Source: Lantana camara
Taxonomy: Eukaryota > Streptophyta > Magnoliopsida > Lamiales > Verbenaceae
DNA: 64,000 nt
Reading direction: 5' to 3'
Assembly (NCBI GenBank): GCA_037501455.1
Contig: CM074856.1
Span: 50,187,001-50,251,000 of the forward strand
Shown: positions 1 to 10,668 of the stretch, piece after piece
How the letters are laid out: each line of letters opens with the position of its first letter
Position numbering within the stretch: position 1 is the stretch's first letter
Notes under the pieces: model-generated
Told to the model about the DNA's origin: nothing
Databases searched by the model: none
Seen by the model: the letters and a program-made list of their open reading frames with translations, nothing else
Program-made: the position numbers and the translations under genes

Positions 1-1285
1 GGACGCTGATCTTCATTTTGGGTCAAAGGGAGGGGCATATCTATCAAGCGATCTCCGGTATTTTTCACTAGATCCTCCATCAGAATAGCCGCTTTTAATT
101 TTTTTTATATTTTCCCAAGCTTCCAACTACCAACCGTAGGCTTTTCCACACACACTGCATGTTGATCTTGATAAATTTGGATTTTTCTGGTGCAACATTG
201 GGGTGTAACCCCAAAACCCAAGCCATTATCGTAGACTAGTTCCTTGAGAGTTGGGAGGAACCCCAAGCCTGGGTTCGCAAGGATTGCACACAACCGCCCA
301 AACGTGATGGAACAGGCTCCCCAAGGGTGTAGGGCAAGATAAGGGACAATGATCTTCATTTTGGGCCAAAGGGAGGGGCGTATCTATCGAGCGATCGATG
401 GTATCTATCACTAGATCCTCCATCAGAATGGCCGCTTTTAATTTTTTTTATATTTTCCCAAGCTTCCAACTGCCAACCGTAGGCTTTTCCACACACACTG
501 CATGTTGATCTTGATAAATTTTGATTTTTCTGGTGCAACATTGGGGTGTAACCCCAAAACCCAAGCCATTATCATAGACTAGTTCCTTGAGAGTTGGGAG
601 GAACCCCAAGCCTGGGTTCGCCAGGATTGTACACAACCGCCCAAACATGATGGAACAGGCTCCCCAAGGGTGTAGGGCAAGATAAGGGACGCTGATCTTC
701 ATTTTGGGCCAAAGGGAGGGGCATATCTATCGAGCGATTTCCGATATCTATCACTAGATCCTCCATCAGAATGGTCGCATTTAATTTTTTTTTTATTTTC
801 CCAAGCTTCCAACTGCCAACCGTAGGCTTTTCCACACACACTGCATGTTGATCTTGATAAATTTGGATTTTTCTGGTGCAACATTGGGGTGTATCCCCAA
901 AACCCAAGCCATTATCGTAGACTAGTTCCTTGAGAGTTGGGAGGAACCCCAAGCCTGGGTTCGCCAGGATTGCACACAACCGCCCAAAAGTGATGGAACA
1001 GGCTCCCCAAGGGTGTAGGGCAAGATAAGGGACGCTGATCTTCATTTTGGGTCAAAGGGAGGGGCATATCTATCGAGCGATCTCCGGTATTTTTCACTAG
1101 ATCCTCCATCAGAATGGCCGCTTTTAATTTTTTTTATATTTTCCCAAGCTTCCAACTGCCAACCGTAGGCTTTTCCACACACACTGCATGTTGATCTTGA
1201 TAAATTTGGATTTTTCTGGTGCAACATTGGGGTGTATCCCCGAAACCCAAGCCATTATCGTAGACTAGTTCCTTGAGAGTTGGGA
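1..1285. repeat. 343-bp satellite array, left flank of the retrotransposon
   Basis: Head-to-tail copies of a monomer of about 343 bp. The HindIII motif AAGCTT recurs at 117 and 460, and every other landmark repeats at the same 343-bp spacing. The array stops at 1285, where the retrotransposon begins inside a monomer between TTGGGA and GGAACC. Monomer order here matches positions 14547-15831 of the main array (constant shift of 14546). This stretch is therefore part of the same 7-monomer higher-order pattern. No gene is seen. The minus-strand ORFs of 61-157 codons recur with each monomer and are treated as satellite by-products. The satellite family is not recognised. Confidence 0.96.
1281..1285. 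repeat. Target-site duplication TGGGA, left copy
   Basis: The five bases TGGGA lie immediately before the LTR terminus TGTAGCACCC and are repeated exactly at 11026-11030 after the other LTR. With one copy and the element removed, the satellite monomer reads through (GAGAGTTGGGAGGAACCCC) as it does in intact monomers, for example around 15821-15838. Five bp is the usual duplication for Ty3/gypsy integrases. Confidence 0.97.
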
Positions 1286-1711
1286 TGTAGCACCCGGAAC
1301 GCTAGGCGCCACATCCCCCGCACTATAGGCTCAATCCACATATGAAACGGGCAATTCATACATGAACCGAAACTATAGTGAACGGGAGACAATAAAAAAA
1401 ACACAAGGCTAGGCGGGTACCCTCAAATAAAACCAACAACTCAGAGCAATAAAATAGCGGAAGCAAAAACGTTCAATACATATAGATACCATATTTTCAT
1501 ATTTACTTATAGGTACCGACAAAACATACCATTACAATATCCATCCAAGTAATTCAAGATTCATTACAACATAACAAGTATCAACACAAGTACAATGTAT
1601 GAAGGTGCAGTGCTAGACCCGACTAAAAGACACGAGACCCTAATTCCCGCCTAGCACGAACCTGCAAAACTGAGAAATTGAGGTGTCAGTCCAAACGGAC
1701 TGAGCGAGGGG

Positions 1712-1719
1712 TATAAATA
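1712..1719 (+). promoter_or_regulatory. Candidate antisense TATA box in the 3' LTR
   Basis: TATAAATA lies in the context GGGGTATAAATAAATA on the plus strand, antisense to the element. The same motif is at 8978-8985 in the other LTR. It matches the plant TATA consensus, and transcription from it would run rightward through the LTR. AT-rich LTRs contain such motifs by chance, and no initiator or other promoter element is visible, so this is only a candidate. Confidence 0.2.
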
Positions 1720-2631
1720 AATATATGCGCACATACATGCAAGTTATAATCTCGGGTAATAATTTTTGGAAAAACAATACCAATAGTAAGAGGAAAAGGT
1801 ACTATCGCCCGAGATTACCACTAATTCAGTTTATCAATTAATTCAGTTCAATACAATCAATATGTGGCCCGGCGAGTGAGGGCAATTCTCCAACCTTGCT
1901 CCGACCGTGTACAATCAATCAATTTATTAGGTGATTAGGTGATCAAGCAATTATCTATTGTGCACAATTAGCAGTTTCAGTCCATCCTTCTTCCTCCGGG
2001 TGATGGTGGGATTGCAAGGCCCCACCATCCAATCAGTTTGGGCAGAGGGTACATGAATCCCTAAGCCCGGAACTCCTTCCTCCCCTAATCTCCTAGGGGG
2101 TTCAGGGGTCATCCCATTTGGTGAGGATAGCACTCGAGTTACCCGTCAGCCCATGCCTTCCCGGTTGGCTCGAGCCACTATCCTCGGGCCCACAGTGCCA
2201 TTCAATACTCGCCCAATACAATCAATCCGTCAATCAATCAATCCATTTTATCAAATCATTTGAAAGTCATAAGGTTCGCAAACTATAGATATATATATAT
2301 ACGTTTTGGCCGAAATAGTCACATAGGGGTTGTAAGGGTTCTATTTATCTAGAATTTAAACCTCACCTGACCAGACGACCAAAAGAAAGCAAGAGAGCAC
2401 CCTACTGAGCGGGCTCCTCAAAACCGGGACCGTGATCTGTGCAACAAGGACAAGTGTGAAATAAGACTCGACTCGAATGAACCAATTATGACGAACGGCA
2501 ACATCATGCACCATTATGTTATGCAATAACGATTTAATGAATGTCAAATACGAGCATGATGTCAATAACCCAAGTATATAACACATACATGTACATCCAA
2601 GCATGCAAAACAATATGCATGAAAATAGGGA

Positions 2632-2843
2632 GTGACACGCCCGTGTCACAAAAGTGCACTAAGCCGTGACACGCCCGTGTCACGGTACAGCGGACCAAAA
2701 GCTTGCAAAACAAGGTGACACGCCCGTGTCACCAAAACAAGGCAAACCGTGACACCCCCGTGTCACGGTACAGAAAAACCGCCCCGGCCAACCTGCACCC
2801 CCGTGTCACCCAAAACAAAGCAAAGGTGACACGCCCGTGTCAC
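2632..2843. repeat. Cluster of GTGACACG...CGTGTCAC palindromes in the 3' LTR
   Basis: Six imperfect palindromes lie within 212 bp. Four read exactly GTGACACGCCCGTGTCAC (2632-2649, 2666-2683, 2715-2732, 2826-2843). One has a C-for-G change (2749-2766) and one has a degenerate left arm (about 2793-2809). Some arms extend further, for example CCG/CGG around 2664-2685 and GG/CC at 2714-2733, so neighbouring copies have matching outer bases. Each can fold into a hairpin with 8-10 bp stems around a two-base centre. The flanks between copies are unrelated, so this is a dispersed motif rather than a simple tandem repeat. Function is unknown; a protein-binding array or a structured RNA are both possible. 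The cluster is conserved in the 5' LTR. Confidence 0.85.
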
Positions 2844-3778
2844 CTGTGCGTGACAGAAAAACAGGGGAGAAAACAGGGGTTTCCATGCAAAACCAACTCC
2901 AAACCAAATAAATCCCAAACACCAACCAAAACAATTGTTAAAACACCTCATACATGCATCATACTTCAAGTATTCAACAATCAAACCAATAAATATGCAT
3001 CAAATCTCCAAGAATCAAGCCCCAAAACCCCATAATTAATCATATACCTCAACCATCACATAACCTCATGTATATGCAAGAATGAAGGGAAAAAGGACCT
3101 AAACATGCTTCTATACAAGAATAACCAAGAAAGCATCAAGCTAACATCAAACCCTACTCATATAACCAATCAAGAAATTCAACCCATGCTTCCATATATA
3201 CCTTGAAATGAAAGAAGAATGAGATGAGATGAAAAGATGAAGATGTTGATGCTTCTAGCTCCAAAGTTCTTCAAAGTAGCTTGGGATTATGAGATGAATT
3301 CTTCTCCTCCTCTCTTGAAGGTGTTTTGATCGATCCTTAGTGTGTGTATATGTGAGGTTCTTGTGTGTGTAATGTATGAGAGTGTTGGAAGAGATGCATA
3401 TATTAGATATATATTATATCATCCACTATCTAAACATATGTCCCCAATTTGCAAACAAGTCCCTAGGTTATTTAAATGAATGCAATCAAGTATTATCCCT
3501 ACCTAAAAGATCCCTTAGCTCCAAACCAAGTTATGCAATTGAGTCCATAAATTTCATGAAATGATCAATTAAGGTCACATAATACAATTAAGCACACTAT
3601 CACTTAATTCATGAATTTCACATTAAAATTAATTCATAAAAATACATAGGAATGTATATAGCACACAATAATATAATGAAATCATAATAAGCAAGTAAAT
3701 GTATAAATTTAAACTCCCAACTCCCGAAGACCCGCACGTGGCGTGCTTACCTGAACTTCCGGAATTTGGGGCGTTACA

Positions 3779-3792
3779 ACTCTCCCCTCCTT
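3779..3792 (-). other. Polypurine tract
   Basis: In element sense the bases immediately before the 3' LTR read AAGGAGGGGAGAGT, followed directly by TGTAACGCCC. A purine-rich run touching the 3' LTR is the RNase H-resistant primer for plus-strand DNA synthesis in LTR retroelements. Its position fixes the inner border of the 3' LTR at 3778/3779 and confirms the minus-strand orientation. The last base of the run is T, a minor departure from an all-purine tract. Confidence 0.9.
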
Positions 3793-3813
3793 AGAAGAAT
3801 CTGGTCCCCAGAT

Positions 3814-6249
3814 TCATTGATCGGATGAAAATAACTCCGGGTGAAATTTCTTCATCTTCTCTTCCGGTTCCCAAGTCATCTCCTCAGATTTGTCACTTCG
3901 CCATAACACCTTCACCATAGAAATATTCCGATTCCTCAACTCTTGATACTTTCTGTCCAAGATCCTGACCGGCTTCTGCACAAAAGATAAATTCGGTTCC
4001 AACTCCACTTCTTCCACAGGGAGAATTTCGGTTTCATCTGGGTAATACTTCCTGAGTTGAGATACATGAAAAACATTGTGAATTCCGGTAAGATTAGGAG
4101 GTAGGTCCACTCGATAAGCTACTTCTCCGATTCTCTCAATAACTTCAAACGGACCTAGGTAACGGGGATTCAACTTCCCTCCCTTTCCAATTCTAGAAAA
4201 TCCCTTTCGAGGAGATACCTTCAAGAAAACCCGGTCCCCCACTTCAAATTTAAGATCCCTCCGGCGAATATCGGCATAACTCTTTTGTCTATCTTGTGCA
4301 GCTTTCATCCGTTGTTGTATAATCCGAACTTTCTCAATCATGGCTTCCACAGCCTTCGAATATTTCTCCAGCTTTTTCCCTTTCTTGACTCCTTCCTGTT
4401 TTAACCACTTCCATTCTTCCAAATCAAAGAATAATGGCGATCTACATTTCCGCCCATATAACAATTCATACGGAGCCATATCAATCGTTGCCTGAAAGCT
4501 ATTATTGTAAGCGAACTCTACCAAAGGAAGTTGATCGTGCCACGAGGTTTGGAAATCCAAGGCACAAGCTCGAAGTAGATCTTCCAAATACCGAATAACC
4601 CTCTCCGATTGCCCATCAGTTTGTGGATGAAACGCCGTACTGAACTGAAGCTTTGTACCCAACAAGTCTTGTAACTCTTGCCATAACTTCGAAGTGAAAC
4701 GGGGATCTCGATCGGAAACAATACTCACCGGAATACCATGAAGTCGTACAATCTCCCGGTTGTAAATCTCAGCCAACTTCCGAATCTTGAAAGACATTCT
4801 GACCGGTAGAAAATGAGCAGATTTTGTCAGACGATCCACAATCACCCAAATACCATCGAATCCACCCTTCACTCTAGGTAACCCGGATATAAAATCCATC
4901 GTCACCTGTTCCCACTTCCACTCAGGAATAGGTAACGGCTGAAGAAGACCTCCCGGTTTCTGGTGCTCGGCTTTCACTTTCTGACAAGTGAGGCAGTGCT
5001 TCACAAACTCTGCTACATCCTTTTTCAATCCACGCCACCAGTAAAACTGCTTGAGATCTCTGTACATCTTATTCCCTCCAGGGTGAATTGAATAAGCCGA
5101 CTTGTGAGCTTCCTCGAGCAATACCCTTTTCAAATCATCGGGTACTACTACTCGGTTCTTGAAACGAAGAAGACCGGTTTCATCGAACCCAAATGGACTC
5201 TCCGGATCCTCTCTAACCTTAGAGACCAATCTCTGAACTCCCGGATCCTTTCCTTGAGCCTCGAACATTCTGTACTTCAAGTCCGGATAAATGGAGATAT
5301 TGGAAACTCGAGCTCTAATCGCAATAGGCTCAACTCCCTTACTTGTACCTATTTCCAAGTTCGAAACACCTACTTTCCTACTTAGAGCATCAGCAACTAC
5401 ATTAGCTTTTCCGGGATGATATTTGATAACACAATCATAATCTTCTAGTCGCTCCATCCATCTTCGTTGCCTCATATTGAGTTCCTTTTGGGTGAAAAGA
5501 TATTGGAGACTCCTATGATCGGTGAAAATCTCAAACGACACTCCATACAAGTAATGTCTCCACTTCCCGAGTGCGAAAATCACGGCAGCAAGCTCTAGAT
5601 CATGTGTCGGGTAGTTCTTCTCATGATCCTTCAACTTCCGTGAGGCATAAGCGACAACCTTGCCCTTCTGAGTTAATACACTTCCCAAACCTTCCTTCGA
5701 CGCGTCAGTATACACAGCATATCCCTCTGAACCCTCTGGAAGAGTTAACACCGGAGCAGAAACTAATCTCTCTCTCAAAACATCGAAACTTCTCTCACAT
5801 TCCTCATCCCAATCATATTTCACCTCCTTCTTAGTTAACCGAGTCAAAGGAGCAGCGATCTTAGAGAAATCTTGCACGAATCTTCTATAATAACCCGCCA
5901 ATCCCAAGAAACTTCTGATCTCGGAGGCGTTCTTTGGCTTCTCCCACTTCAACACCGCTTCAATCTTCGATGGGTCAACCTCTAATCCATTCCCCGAAAT
6001 AATATGACCCAAGAATGAAACCCGGTCGATCCAAAACTCGCACTTGCTAAACTTCGCAAATAATTGATGCTCCTTCAATGTTCTCAACACCAATTTGAGA
6101 TGCCTCGCATGTTCCTCGGCTGATTTAGAAAAAACCAAAATATCATCAATGAAGATTACAACAAACTGGTCAAGAAACGGCTGGAAAATTCTATGCATCA
6201 TGTCCATAAAAGCTGCGGGAGCATTTGTCAATCCAAAAGGCATGACCAC
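3814..6249 (-). CDS. Retrotransposon pol, downstream part: RT C-terminus, RNase H, integrase, chromodomain-like tail
   Basis: 811 codons open from the first Met, which belongs to the RT motif [11 protein letters not shown] and is not a natural start. The homologous reading continues upstream to 6303, just after the TGA at 6304-6306, in the same frame as gag. Domains by residue of this segment: RT fingers/palm with catalytic FIDD at 33-36; RNase H about 175-292 with acidic residues D182, E219, D244 and D287; integrase zinc-binding HHCC with H382, H389, C419 and C422; integrase core with D452, D513 and E549; a GPF motif at 699-701; and a chromodomain-like segment about 758-807 ending near WEPEEKM. 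All catalytic residues looked for are present. RNase H before integrase is the Ty3/gypsy order. The chromodomain-like end is of the degenerate type seen in Tekay/Del elements and is thought to guide integration to chromatin. Normally this would be cleaved from one polyprotein by the element protease. Confidence 0.95.
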   Translation of the reverse strand: MVMPFGLTNAPAAFMDMMHRIFQPFLDQFVVIFIDDILVFSKSAEEHARHLKLVLRTLKEHQLFAKFSKCEFWIDRVSFLGHIISGNGLEVDPSKIEAVLKWEKPKNASEIRSFLGLAGYYRRFVQDFSKIAAPLTRLTKKEVKYDWDEECERSFDVLRERLVSAPVLTLPEGSEGYAVYTDASKEGLGSVLTQKGKVVAYASRKLKDHEKNYPTHDLELAAVIFALGKWRHYLYGVSFEIFTDHRSLQYLFTQKELNMRQRRWMERLEDYDCVIKYHPGKANVVADALSRKVGVSNLEIGTSKGVEPIAIRARVSNISIYPDLKYRMFEAQGKDPGVQRLVSKVREDPESPFGFDETGLLRFKNRVVVPDDLKRVLLEEAHKSAYSIHPGGNKMYRDLKQFYWWRGLKKDVAEFVKHCLTCQKVKAEHQKPGGLLQPLPIPEWKWEQVTMDFISGLPRVKGGFDGIWVIVDRLTKSAHFLPVRMSFKIRKLAEIYNREIVRLHGIPVSIVSDRDPRFTSKLWQELQDLLGTKLQFSTAFHPQTDGQSERVIRYLEDLLRACALDFQTSWHDQLPLVEFAYNNSFQATIDMAPYELLYGRKCRSPLFFDLEEWKWLKQEGVKKGKKLEKYSKAVEAMIEKVRIIQQRMKAAQDRQKSYADIRRRDLKFEVGDRVFLKVSPRKGFSRIGKGGKLNPRYLGPFEVIERIGEVAYRVDLPPNLTGIHNVFHVSQLRKYYPDETEILPVEEVELEPNLSFVQKPVRILDRKYQELRNRNISMVKVLWRSDKSEEMTWEPEEKMKKFHPELFSSDQ

Positions 6250-6303
6250 GAATTCATAATGCCCATATCTGGTGTTAAAACCCGTCTTTGGAATATCCTT
6301 GGC

Positions 6304-6306
6304 TCA
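6304..6306 (-). other. In-frame premature TGA inside reverse transcriptase
   Basis: The upstream frame ends GYYQLRI-stop. The downstream frame resumes in the same register, with 18 codons to the Met of MVMPFGL, and reads the conserved RT stretch containing DIPKTGF. No base is gained or lost, so this is a single nonsense codon and not a frameshift. It falls between the first catalytic Asp motif (LDLRQGYY) and the FIDD motif. Known programmed stop sites in retroelements lie near the gag/pol border, so a regulatory role is unlikely. Confidence 0.93.
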
Positions 6307-8310
6307 GATCCGTAGTTGATAATACCCTTGTCTTAAATCAAGCTTCGAATATACCTTAGACCCTTGGAGTATATCAAACAGCTCTTCAATATGTGGAAGA
6401 GGATATTTATTCTTAACGGTCATCCGATTAAGCTCCCGATAATCAATACACATTCTTAAAGTACCGTCCTTCTTCTTCACGAATAAAACTGGAGCACCCC
6501 ATGGTGACGAGCTCGGTCTCACATACCCAACTTCCAAAAGACCATCCAGTTGTACTTTTAATTCCTTCAATTCCGCCGGTGCCATCCTATATGGAGTCTT
6601 AGAATAAGGTTCGGCATCCGGATACAAATCAATCATAAACTCTATCTCCCTTTCCGGCGGTAACGAATCCAACCTCTCGGGAAACACTTCGGGAAACTCT
6701 TTAACTACCTCGGTTTCCTCTAACTTCACTTGATCCTTTGGTTGATTAAGAATATAGGCTATAAACCCTGTAGCCCCATCACGAACCAATCTCTGAGCTT
6801 CTGAAAAAGATAATAAAGGCACCGTCTTCGAACTTTGACCCGTAACCAATTCAGAACCCAAACTAACTCTCTTGGTCCGACAATCAATAGTGGCGTAGTG
6901 CTTGTACAACCAATCCATACCCAAGATAGAACCATACAGAGATATAGGCAACTCAATGAAATCCGTTGAGAAAACTCGACCCTCAATACTCACCGGCACC
7001 TCTCGAAAAACCCGGTTAGTTTCTATACTACCACCAAAAGGAGTACTAACCACGTAGCATGCATCAGAATAAGTAACACACAAGGGCAATTTAATAGAAA
7101 CATCACAAGAAATGAAGGAGTGAGTGGCTCCCGGATCAAATAAAGTGTGTATGTTGATGCCATGAATGCAAATGATACCTTCAACAACGGCAGCCGGGTC
7201 CACGTCTGCATCATGTTCCTCGCCTTCCAAGGCATAAGCACGGGCCCGAATCATCGGCCTCTGCCCTCCAGGAGGCGGATTACGTCGATCCGGACAAGTA
7301 TCCACCATATGATCGGCAGCCCCACAAATTAGGCATAACCCTAGACGCCTTCGACAATTATCATAATGATGTGTAGGTTGCCCGCAAAAAGTGCACTTAG
7401 GCTTCTCCGGTGGTGGCGGCATAACTGTTGGCTGAGGAGCCTTCTGGACTGGCCCTTGTGGTTTAAACTTCTTCATAGGGCCCTTAAACTGAGGAGGAGC
7501 GGTATCATAAACCATCAGCCTCTTGCCGGCATTGTAACCCGATCTTGACCCGGAACCTGAACCCTGTCCCGTCCTAAAGGAAGACCTTCGTGCAACAACC
7601 GAGTCTTCAACCTTAAGAGCTTTGGTAGTGGCCTTCTTCCAAGTGCTTGTGTTAACCGCTTCAATCGCCGCTTGAATATCCGGCCTCAAACCTTGTACGA
7701 ATTGCATAGCCTTGTGGAAGTCGTCGCTAGCAATGTTAGGGGCGTATTTGGACAACCTCTCGAACTCGGCTATATACTCTGAAACTGATCTTCCTCCTTG
7801 TTTAAGCTCAGTAAACTCTTTAAGTCTTCTAGTGCGCGAAGATGGCGGAATAAACTTATTCTTGAACTCTCTTTCGAATACCTCCCATGTAATTTGCTCC
7901 TCGGTGGCATCCAAGACAATTTTGGTACTCTCCCACCATGAATATGCTTCTCCCTGGATGAGGGTAAGAGTACACCGGGCCTTTTCCCGAGACTCACATG
8001 GAATAAGTTCCCACACCCGTTCAACTTCCTTAAGCCATTGCTCGGCTTGAATATCGTTCCCCTTTTGGAATCTCGGCGGATGTTGATTCTGGAATTCCCT
8101 TAAAGTAACGGAAATAGGGGCTTGTTGTGGCGGTGGAGGAGCTGGCGGTGCTGGAGGCACATAATCCCTTAGCCTCTGATCCATGAGTTGCACCATTGAA
8201 TTTAAGAAATCTTGGGGTTGAGCTGGAGGTGGTGGAGGAGGGGTTCGATCACGCCGGTGATGACGTCGATGTCGAGGAGATCGATCCCTGTGATGTCGGT
8301 CACGAGCCAT
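6304..8310 (-). CDS. Retrotransposon gag, protease and N-terminal reverse transcriptase
   Basis: 668 codons from the Met at 8310, ending at the premature TGA. This start is preferred over the in-frame Met at 8337 because its context (GGATGGC) is far better for plant translation; residues below count from the upstream Met. An Arg/His/Pro-rich N-terminus (about 10-70) precedes the gag capsid-like domain (about 80-245). Two CCHC zinc knuckles follow: C315-C318-H323-C328 and C335-C338-H343-C348. The aspartic protease motif [10 protein letters not shown] starts at D401. It has Pro where Ser or Thr is commonest, a variant I recall from other plant Ty3/gypsy elements, so activity may be kept. RT begins about 590 with conserved blocks [19 protein letters not shown] and CIDYRELN and the first catalytic Asp in KLDLRQGYY (D667). 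Gag and pol share one frame with no shift between them. Gag packages the RNA and the protease matures the polyprotein. The product as encoded would lack most of RT and all of integrase. Confidence 0.94.
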   Translation of the reverse strand: MARDRHHRDRSPRHRRHHRRDRTPPPPPPAQPQDFLNSMVQLMDQRLRDYVPPAPPAPPPPQQAPISVTLREFQNQHPPRFQKGNDIQAEQWLKEVERVWELIPCESREKARCTLTLIQGEAYSWWESTKIVLDATEEQITWEVFEREFKNKFIPPSSRTRRLKEFTELKQGGRSVSEYIAEFERLSKYAPNIASDDFHKAMQFVQGLRPDIQAAIEAVNTSTWKKATTKALKVEDSVVARRSSFRTGQGSGSGSRSGYNAGKRLMVYDTAPPQFKGPMKKFKPQGPVQKAPQPTVMPPPPEKPKCTFCGQPTHHYDNCRRRLGLCLICGAADHMVDTCPDRRNPPPGGQRPMIRARAYALEGEEHDADVDPAAVVEGIICIHGINIHTLFDPGATHSFISCDVSIKLPLCVTYSDACYVVSTPFGGSIETNRVFREVPVSIEGRVFSTDFIELPISLYGSILGMDWLYKHYATIDCRTKRVSLGSELVTGQSSKTVPLLSFSEAQRLVRDGATGFIAYILNQPKDQVKLEETEVVKEFPEVFPERLDSLPPEREIEFMIDLYPDAEPYSKTPYRMAPAELKELKVQLDGLLEVGYVRPSSSPWGAPVLFVKKKDGTLRMCIDYRELNRMTVKNKYPLPHIEELFDILQGSKVYSKLDLRQGYYQLRI

Positions 8311-8551
8311 CCTGAAACTCGAACACTTTACATGCATGTTTGATTAACAAGTGCAATGAATGTAATTACAACACACAATGTAATCCACCCACATAGTCAC
8401 ATAATCCAAGCACTTCAAATAGAATCAAATAAGTTCAAATAGGTTGCAAGACTCTCAAATAATCAATTAATCCTATGCCATGCGACTTAGACTCACCAGA
8501 CACGACACTAGAGCGGCGGTTTTACAACCGGGCTCTGATACCACCTTGGGA
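8311..8551 (-). other. Untranslated leader between 5' LTR and gag
   Basis: 241 bp between the 5' LTR and the preferred gag start. It holds the primer-binding site at 8532-8543 and AT-rich sequence. An ORF at 8473-8670 on the minus strand spans the LTR border, has no recognisable domain and is not annotated as a gene. A packaging signal would be expected here, but none can be identified from sequence alone. Confidence 0.8.
8532..8543 (-). other. Primer-binding site, initiator methionine tRNA type
   Basis: In element sense the 12 bases TGGTATCAGAGC lie 8 bp downstream of the 5' LTR end. They are complementary to the 3' end of plant initiator tRNA-Met (a 3' end of GCTCTGATACCA) and are the commonest primer site of plant LTR retrotransposons. 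This confirms that the LTR at 8552-11025 is the 5' LTR and that the element runs on the minus strand. The 8-bp gap is slightly longer than the 0-5 bp often seen. Confidence 0.93.
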
Positions 8552-9878
8552 TGTAGCACCCGGAACGCTAGGCGCCACATCCCCCGCACTATAGGCTCAA
8601 TCCACATATGAAACGGGCAATTCATACATGAACCGAAACTATAGCGAACGGGAGACAATAAAAAAAACACAAGGCTAGGCGGGTACCCTCAAATAAAACC
8701 AACAACTCAGAGCAATAAAATAGCGGAAGCAAAAACGTTCAATACATATAGATACCATATTTACATATTTACTTATAGGTACCGACAAAACATACCATTA
8801 CAATATCCATCCAAGTAATTCAAGATTCATTACAACATAACAAGTATCAACACAAGTACAATGTATGAAGGTGCAGTGCTAGACCCGACTAAAAGACACG
8901 AGACCCTAATTCCCGCCTAGCACGAACTTGCAAAACTGAGAAATTGAGGTGTCAGTCCAAACGGACTGAGCGAGGGGTATAAATAAATATATGCGCACAT
9001 ACATGCAAGTTATAATCTCGGGTAATAATTTTTGGAAAAACAATACCAATAGTAAGAGGAAAAGGTACTATCGCCCGAGATTACCACTAATTCAGTTTAT
9101 CAATTAATTCAGTTCAATACAATCAATATGTGGCCCGGCGAGTAAGGGCAATTCTCCAACCTTGCTCCGACCGTGTACAATCAATCAATTTATTAGGTGA
9201 TTAGGTGATCAAGCAATTATCTATTGTGCACAATTAGCAGTTTCAGTCCATCCTTCTTCCTCCGGGTGATGGTGGGATTGCAAGGCCCCACCATCCAATC
9301 AGTCTGGGCAGAGGGTACATGAATCCCTAAGCCCGGAACTCCTAGGGTTCAGGGGTCATCCCATTTGGTGAGGATAGCACTCGAGTTACCCGTCAGCCCA
9401 TGCCTTCCCGGTTGGCTCGAGCCACTATCCTCGGGCCCACAGTGCCATTCAATACTCGCCCAATACAATCAATCCGTCAATCAATCAATCCATTTTATCA
9501 AATCATTTGAAAGTCATAAGGTTCGCAAACTATAGATATATATATATACGTTTTGGCCGAAATAGTCACATAGGGGTTGTAAGGGTTCTATTTATCTAGA
9601 ATTTAAACCTCACCTGACCAGACGACCAAAAGAAAGCAAGAGAGCACCCTACTGAGCGGGCTCCTCAAAACCGGGACCGTGATCTGTGCAACAAGGACAA
9701 GTGTGAAATAAGACTCGACTCGAATGAACCAATTATGACGAACGGCAACATCATGCACCATTATGTTATGCAATAACGATTTAATGAATGTCAAATACGA
9801 GCATGATGTCAATAACCCAAGTATATAACACATACATGTACATCCAAGCATGCAAAACAATATGCATGAAAATAGGGA

Positions 9879-10090
9879 GTGACACGCCCGTGTCACAAAA
9901 GTGCACTAAGCCGTGACACGCCCGTGTCACGGTACAGCGGACCAAAAGCTTGCAAAACAAGGTGACACGCCCGTGTCACCAAAACAAGGCAAACCGTGAC
10001 ACCCCCGTGTCACGGTACAGAAAAACCGCCCCGGCCAACCTGCACCCCCGTGTCACCCAAAACAAAGCAAAGGTGACACGCCCGTGTCAC
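9879..10090. repeat. Cluster of GTGACACG...CGTGTCAC palindromes in the 5' LTR
   Basis: Counterpart of the cluster at 2632-2843, shifted by 7247 bp, with the same six palindromes in the same spacing. One base differs just outside the last palindrome (GTGAAAG here, GTGACAG in the 3' LTR). In the 5' LTR these hairpins lie about 600-800 bp downstream of the candidate promoter in element sense. If that promoter is real, they would be transcribed into the RNA leader. Confidence 0.85.
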
Positions 10091-10650
10091 CTGTGCGTGA
10101 AAGAAAAACAGGGGAGAAAACAGGGGTTTCCATGCAAAACCAACTCCAAACCAAATAAATCCCAAACACCAACCAAAACAATTGTTAAAACACCTCATAC
10201 ATGCATCATACTTCAAGTATTCAACAATCAAACCAACAAATATGCATCAAATCTCCAAGAATCAAGCCCCAAAACCCCATAATTAATCATATACCTCAAC
10301 CATCACATAACCTCATGTATATGCAAGAATGAAGGGAAAAAGGACCTAAACATGCTTCTATACAAGAATAACCAAGAAAGCATCAAGCTAACATCAAACC
10401 CTACTCATATAACCAATCAAGAAATTCAACCCATGCTTCCATATATACCTTGAAATGAAAGAAGAATGAGATGAGATGAAAAGATGAAGATGTTGATGCT
10501 TCTAGCTCCAAAGTTCTTCAAAGTAGCTTGGGATTATGAGATGAATTCTTCTCCTCCTCTCTTGAAGGTGTTTTGATCGATCCTTAGTGTGTGTATATGT
10601 GAGGTTCTTGTGTGTGTAATGTATGAGAGTGTTGGAAGAGATGCATATAT

Positions 10651-10668
10651 TAGATATATATTATATCA
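10651..10668 (-). promoter_or_regulatory. Candidate TATA region of the element promoter
   Basis: In element sense the sequence reads TGATATAATATATATCTA. It lies about 360 bp inside the 5' LTR and is followed by CA-rich, TATA-free sequence that would suit a transcript start. The matching stretch in the 3' LTR is near 3404-3421. The call rests only on base composition and position in the upstream part of the LTR; no transcript evidence is available. Confidence 0.25.

Larger units (their letters stand above)
1286..3778 (-). repeat. 3' LTR of the retrotransposon (2493 bp)
   Basis: On the minus strand the LTR begins TGTAACGCCC at 3778 and ends GTGCTACA at 1286, the canonical TG...CA ends. It matches 8552-11025 along its whole length, with about nine substitutions counted by eye. 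It keeps 19 bp that the other LTR lacks near 2070-2100: 17 bp between short CTCCT direct repeats, plus two extra G. It includes a cluster of GTGACACG palindromes at 2632-2843 and an AT dinucleotide run near 2288-2300. The ORFs at 2356-2649, 2703-3035 and 3376-3564 are short, match no known protein and are not annotated as genes. I could not place the R/U5 boundary or the poly(A) site. Confidence 0.96.

Noticed and set aside
271..281. GGGTTCG as a possible tRNA B box, suggesting a SINE-derived satellite
   Set aside because: Only the GGTTCG core fits; no A box lies at the right distance and no poly(A) or simple-repeat tail is seen.
105..359. Repeating minus-strand ORFs of 61, 65 and 84 codons in every satellite monomer
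   Set aside because: They recur with the 343-bp period in all three frames, show no known domain, and change frame from monomer to monomer. They follow from satellite homogeneity and few stop codons, not from a gene.
411..435. Resemblance of GATCCTCCATCAGAATGG to the plant 5S rRNA segment GATCCCATCAGAACTCC
   Set aside because: Similarity does not extend to either side and the rest of the 5S gene, including its internal control boxes, is absent.
493..705. Monomer made of two diverged halves of about 171 bp
   Set aside because: Related pieces (GTTGATCTTG and GCTGATCTTC) are 187 and 156 bp apart and other landmarks do not pair up. A half-repeat is not supported by eye.
2703..3035. 110-codon plus-strand ORF in the LTR (also at 9950-10282)
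   Set aside because: Its apparent repeats of CHxN/TRPCH come from the GTGACACG palindromes, and the product matches nothing known.
6250..6310. TGA in RT as a programmed recoding site
   Set aside because: It sits between two conserved RT motifs, not at a gag/pol border, and neither a slippery site nor an obvious readthrough context was noticed.
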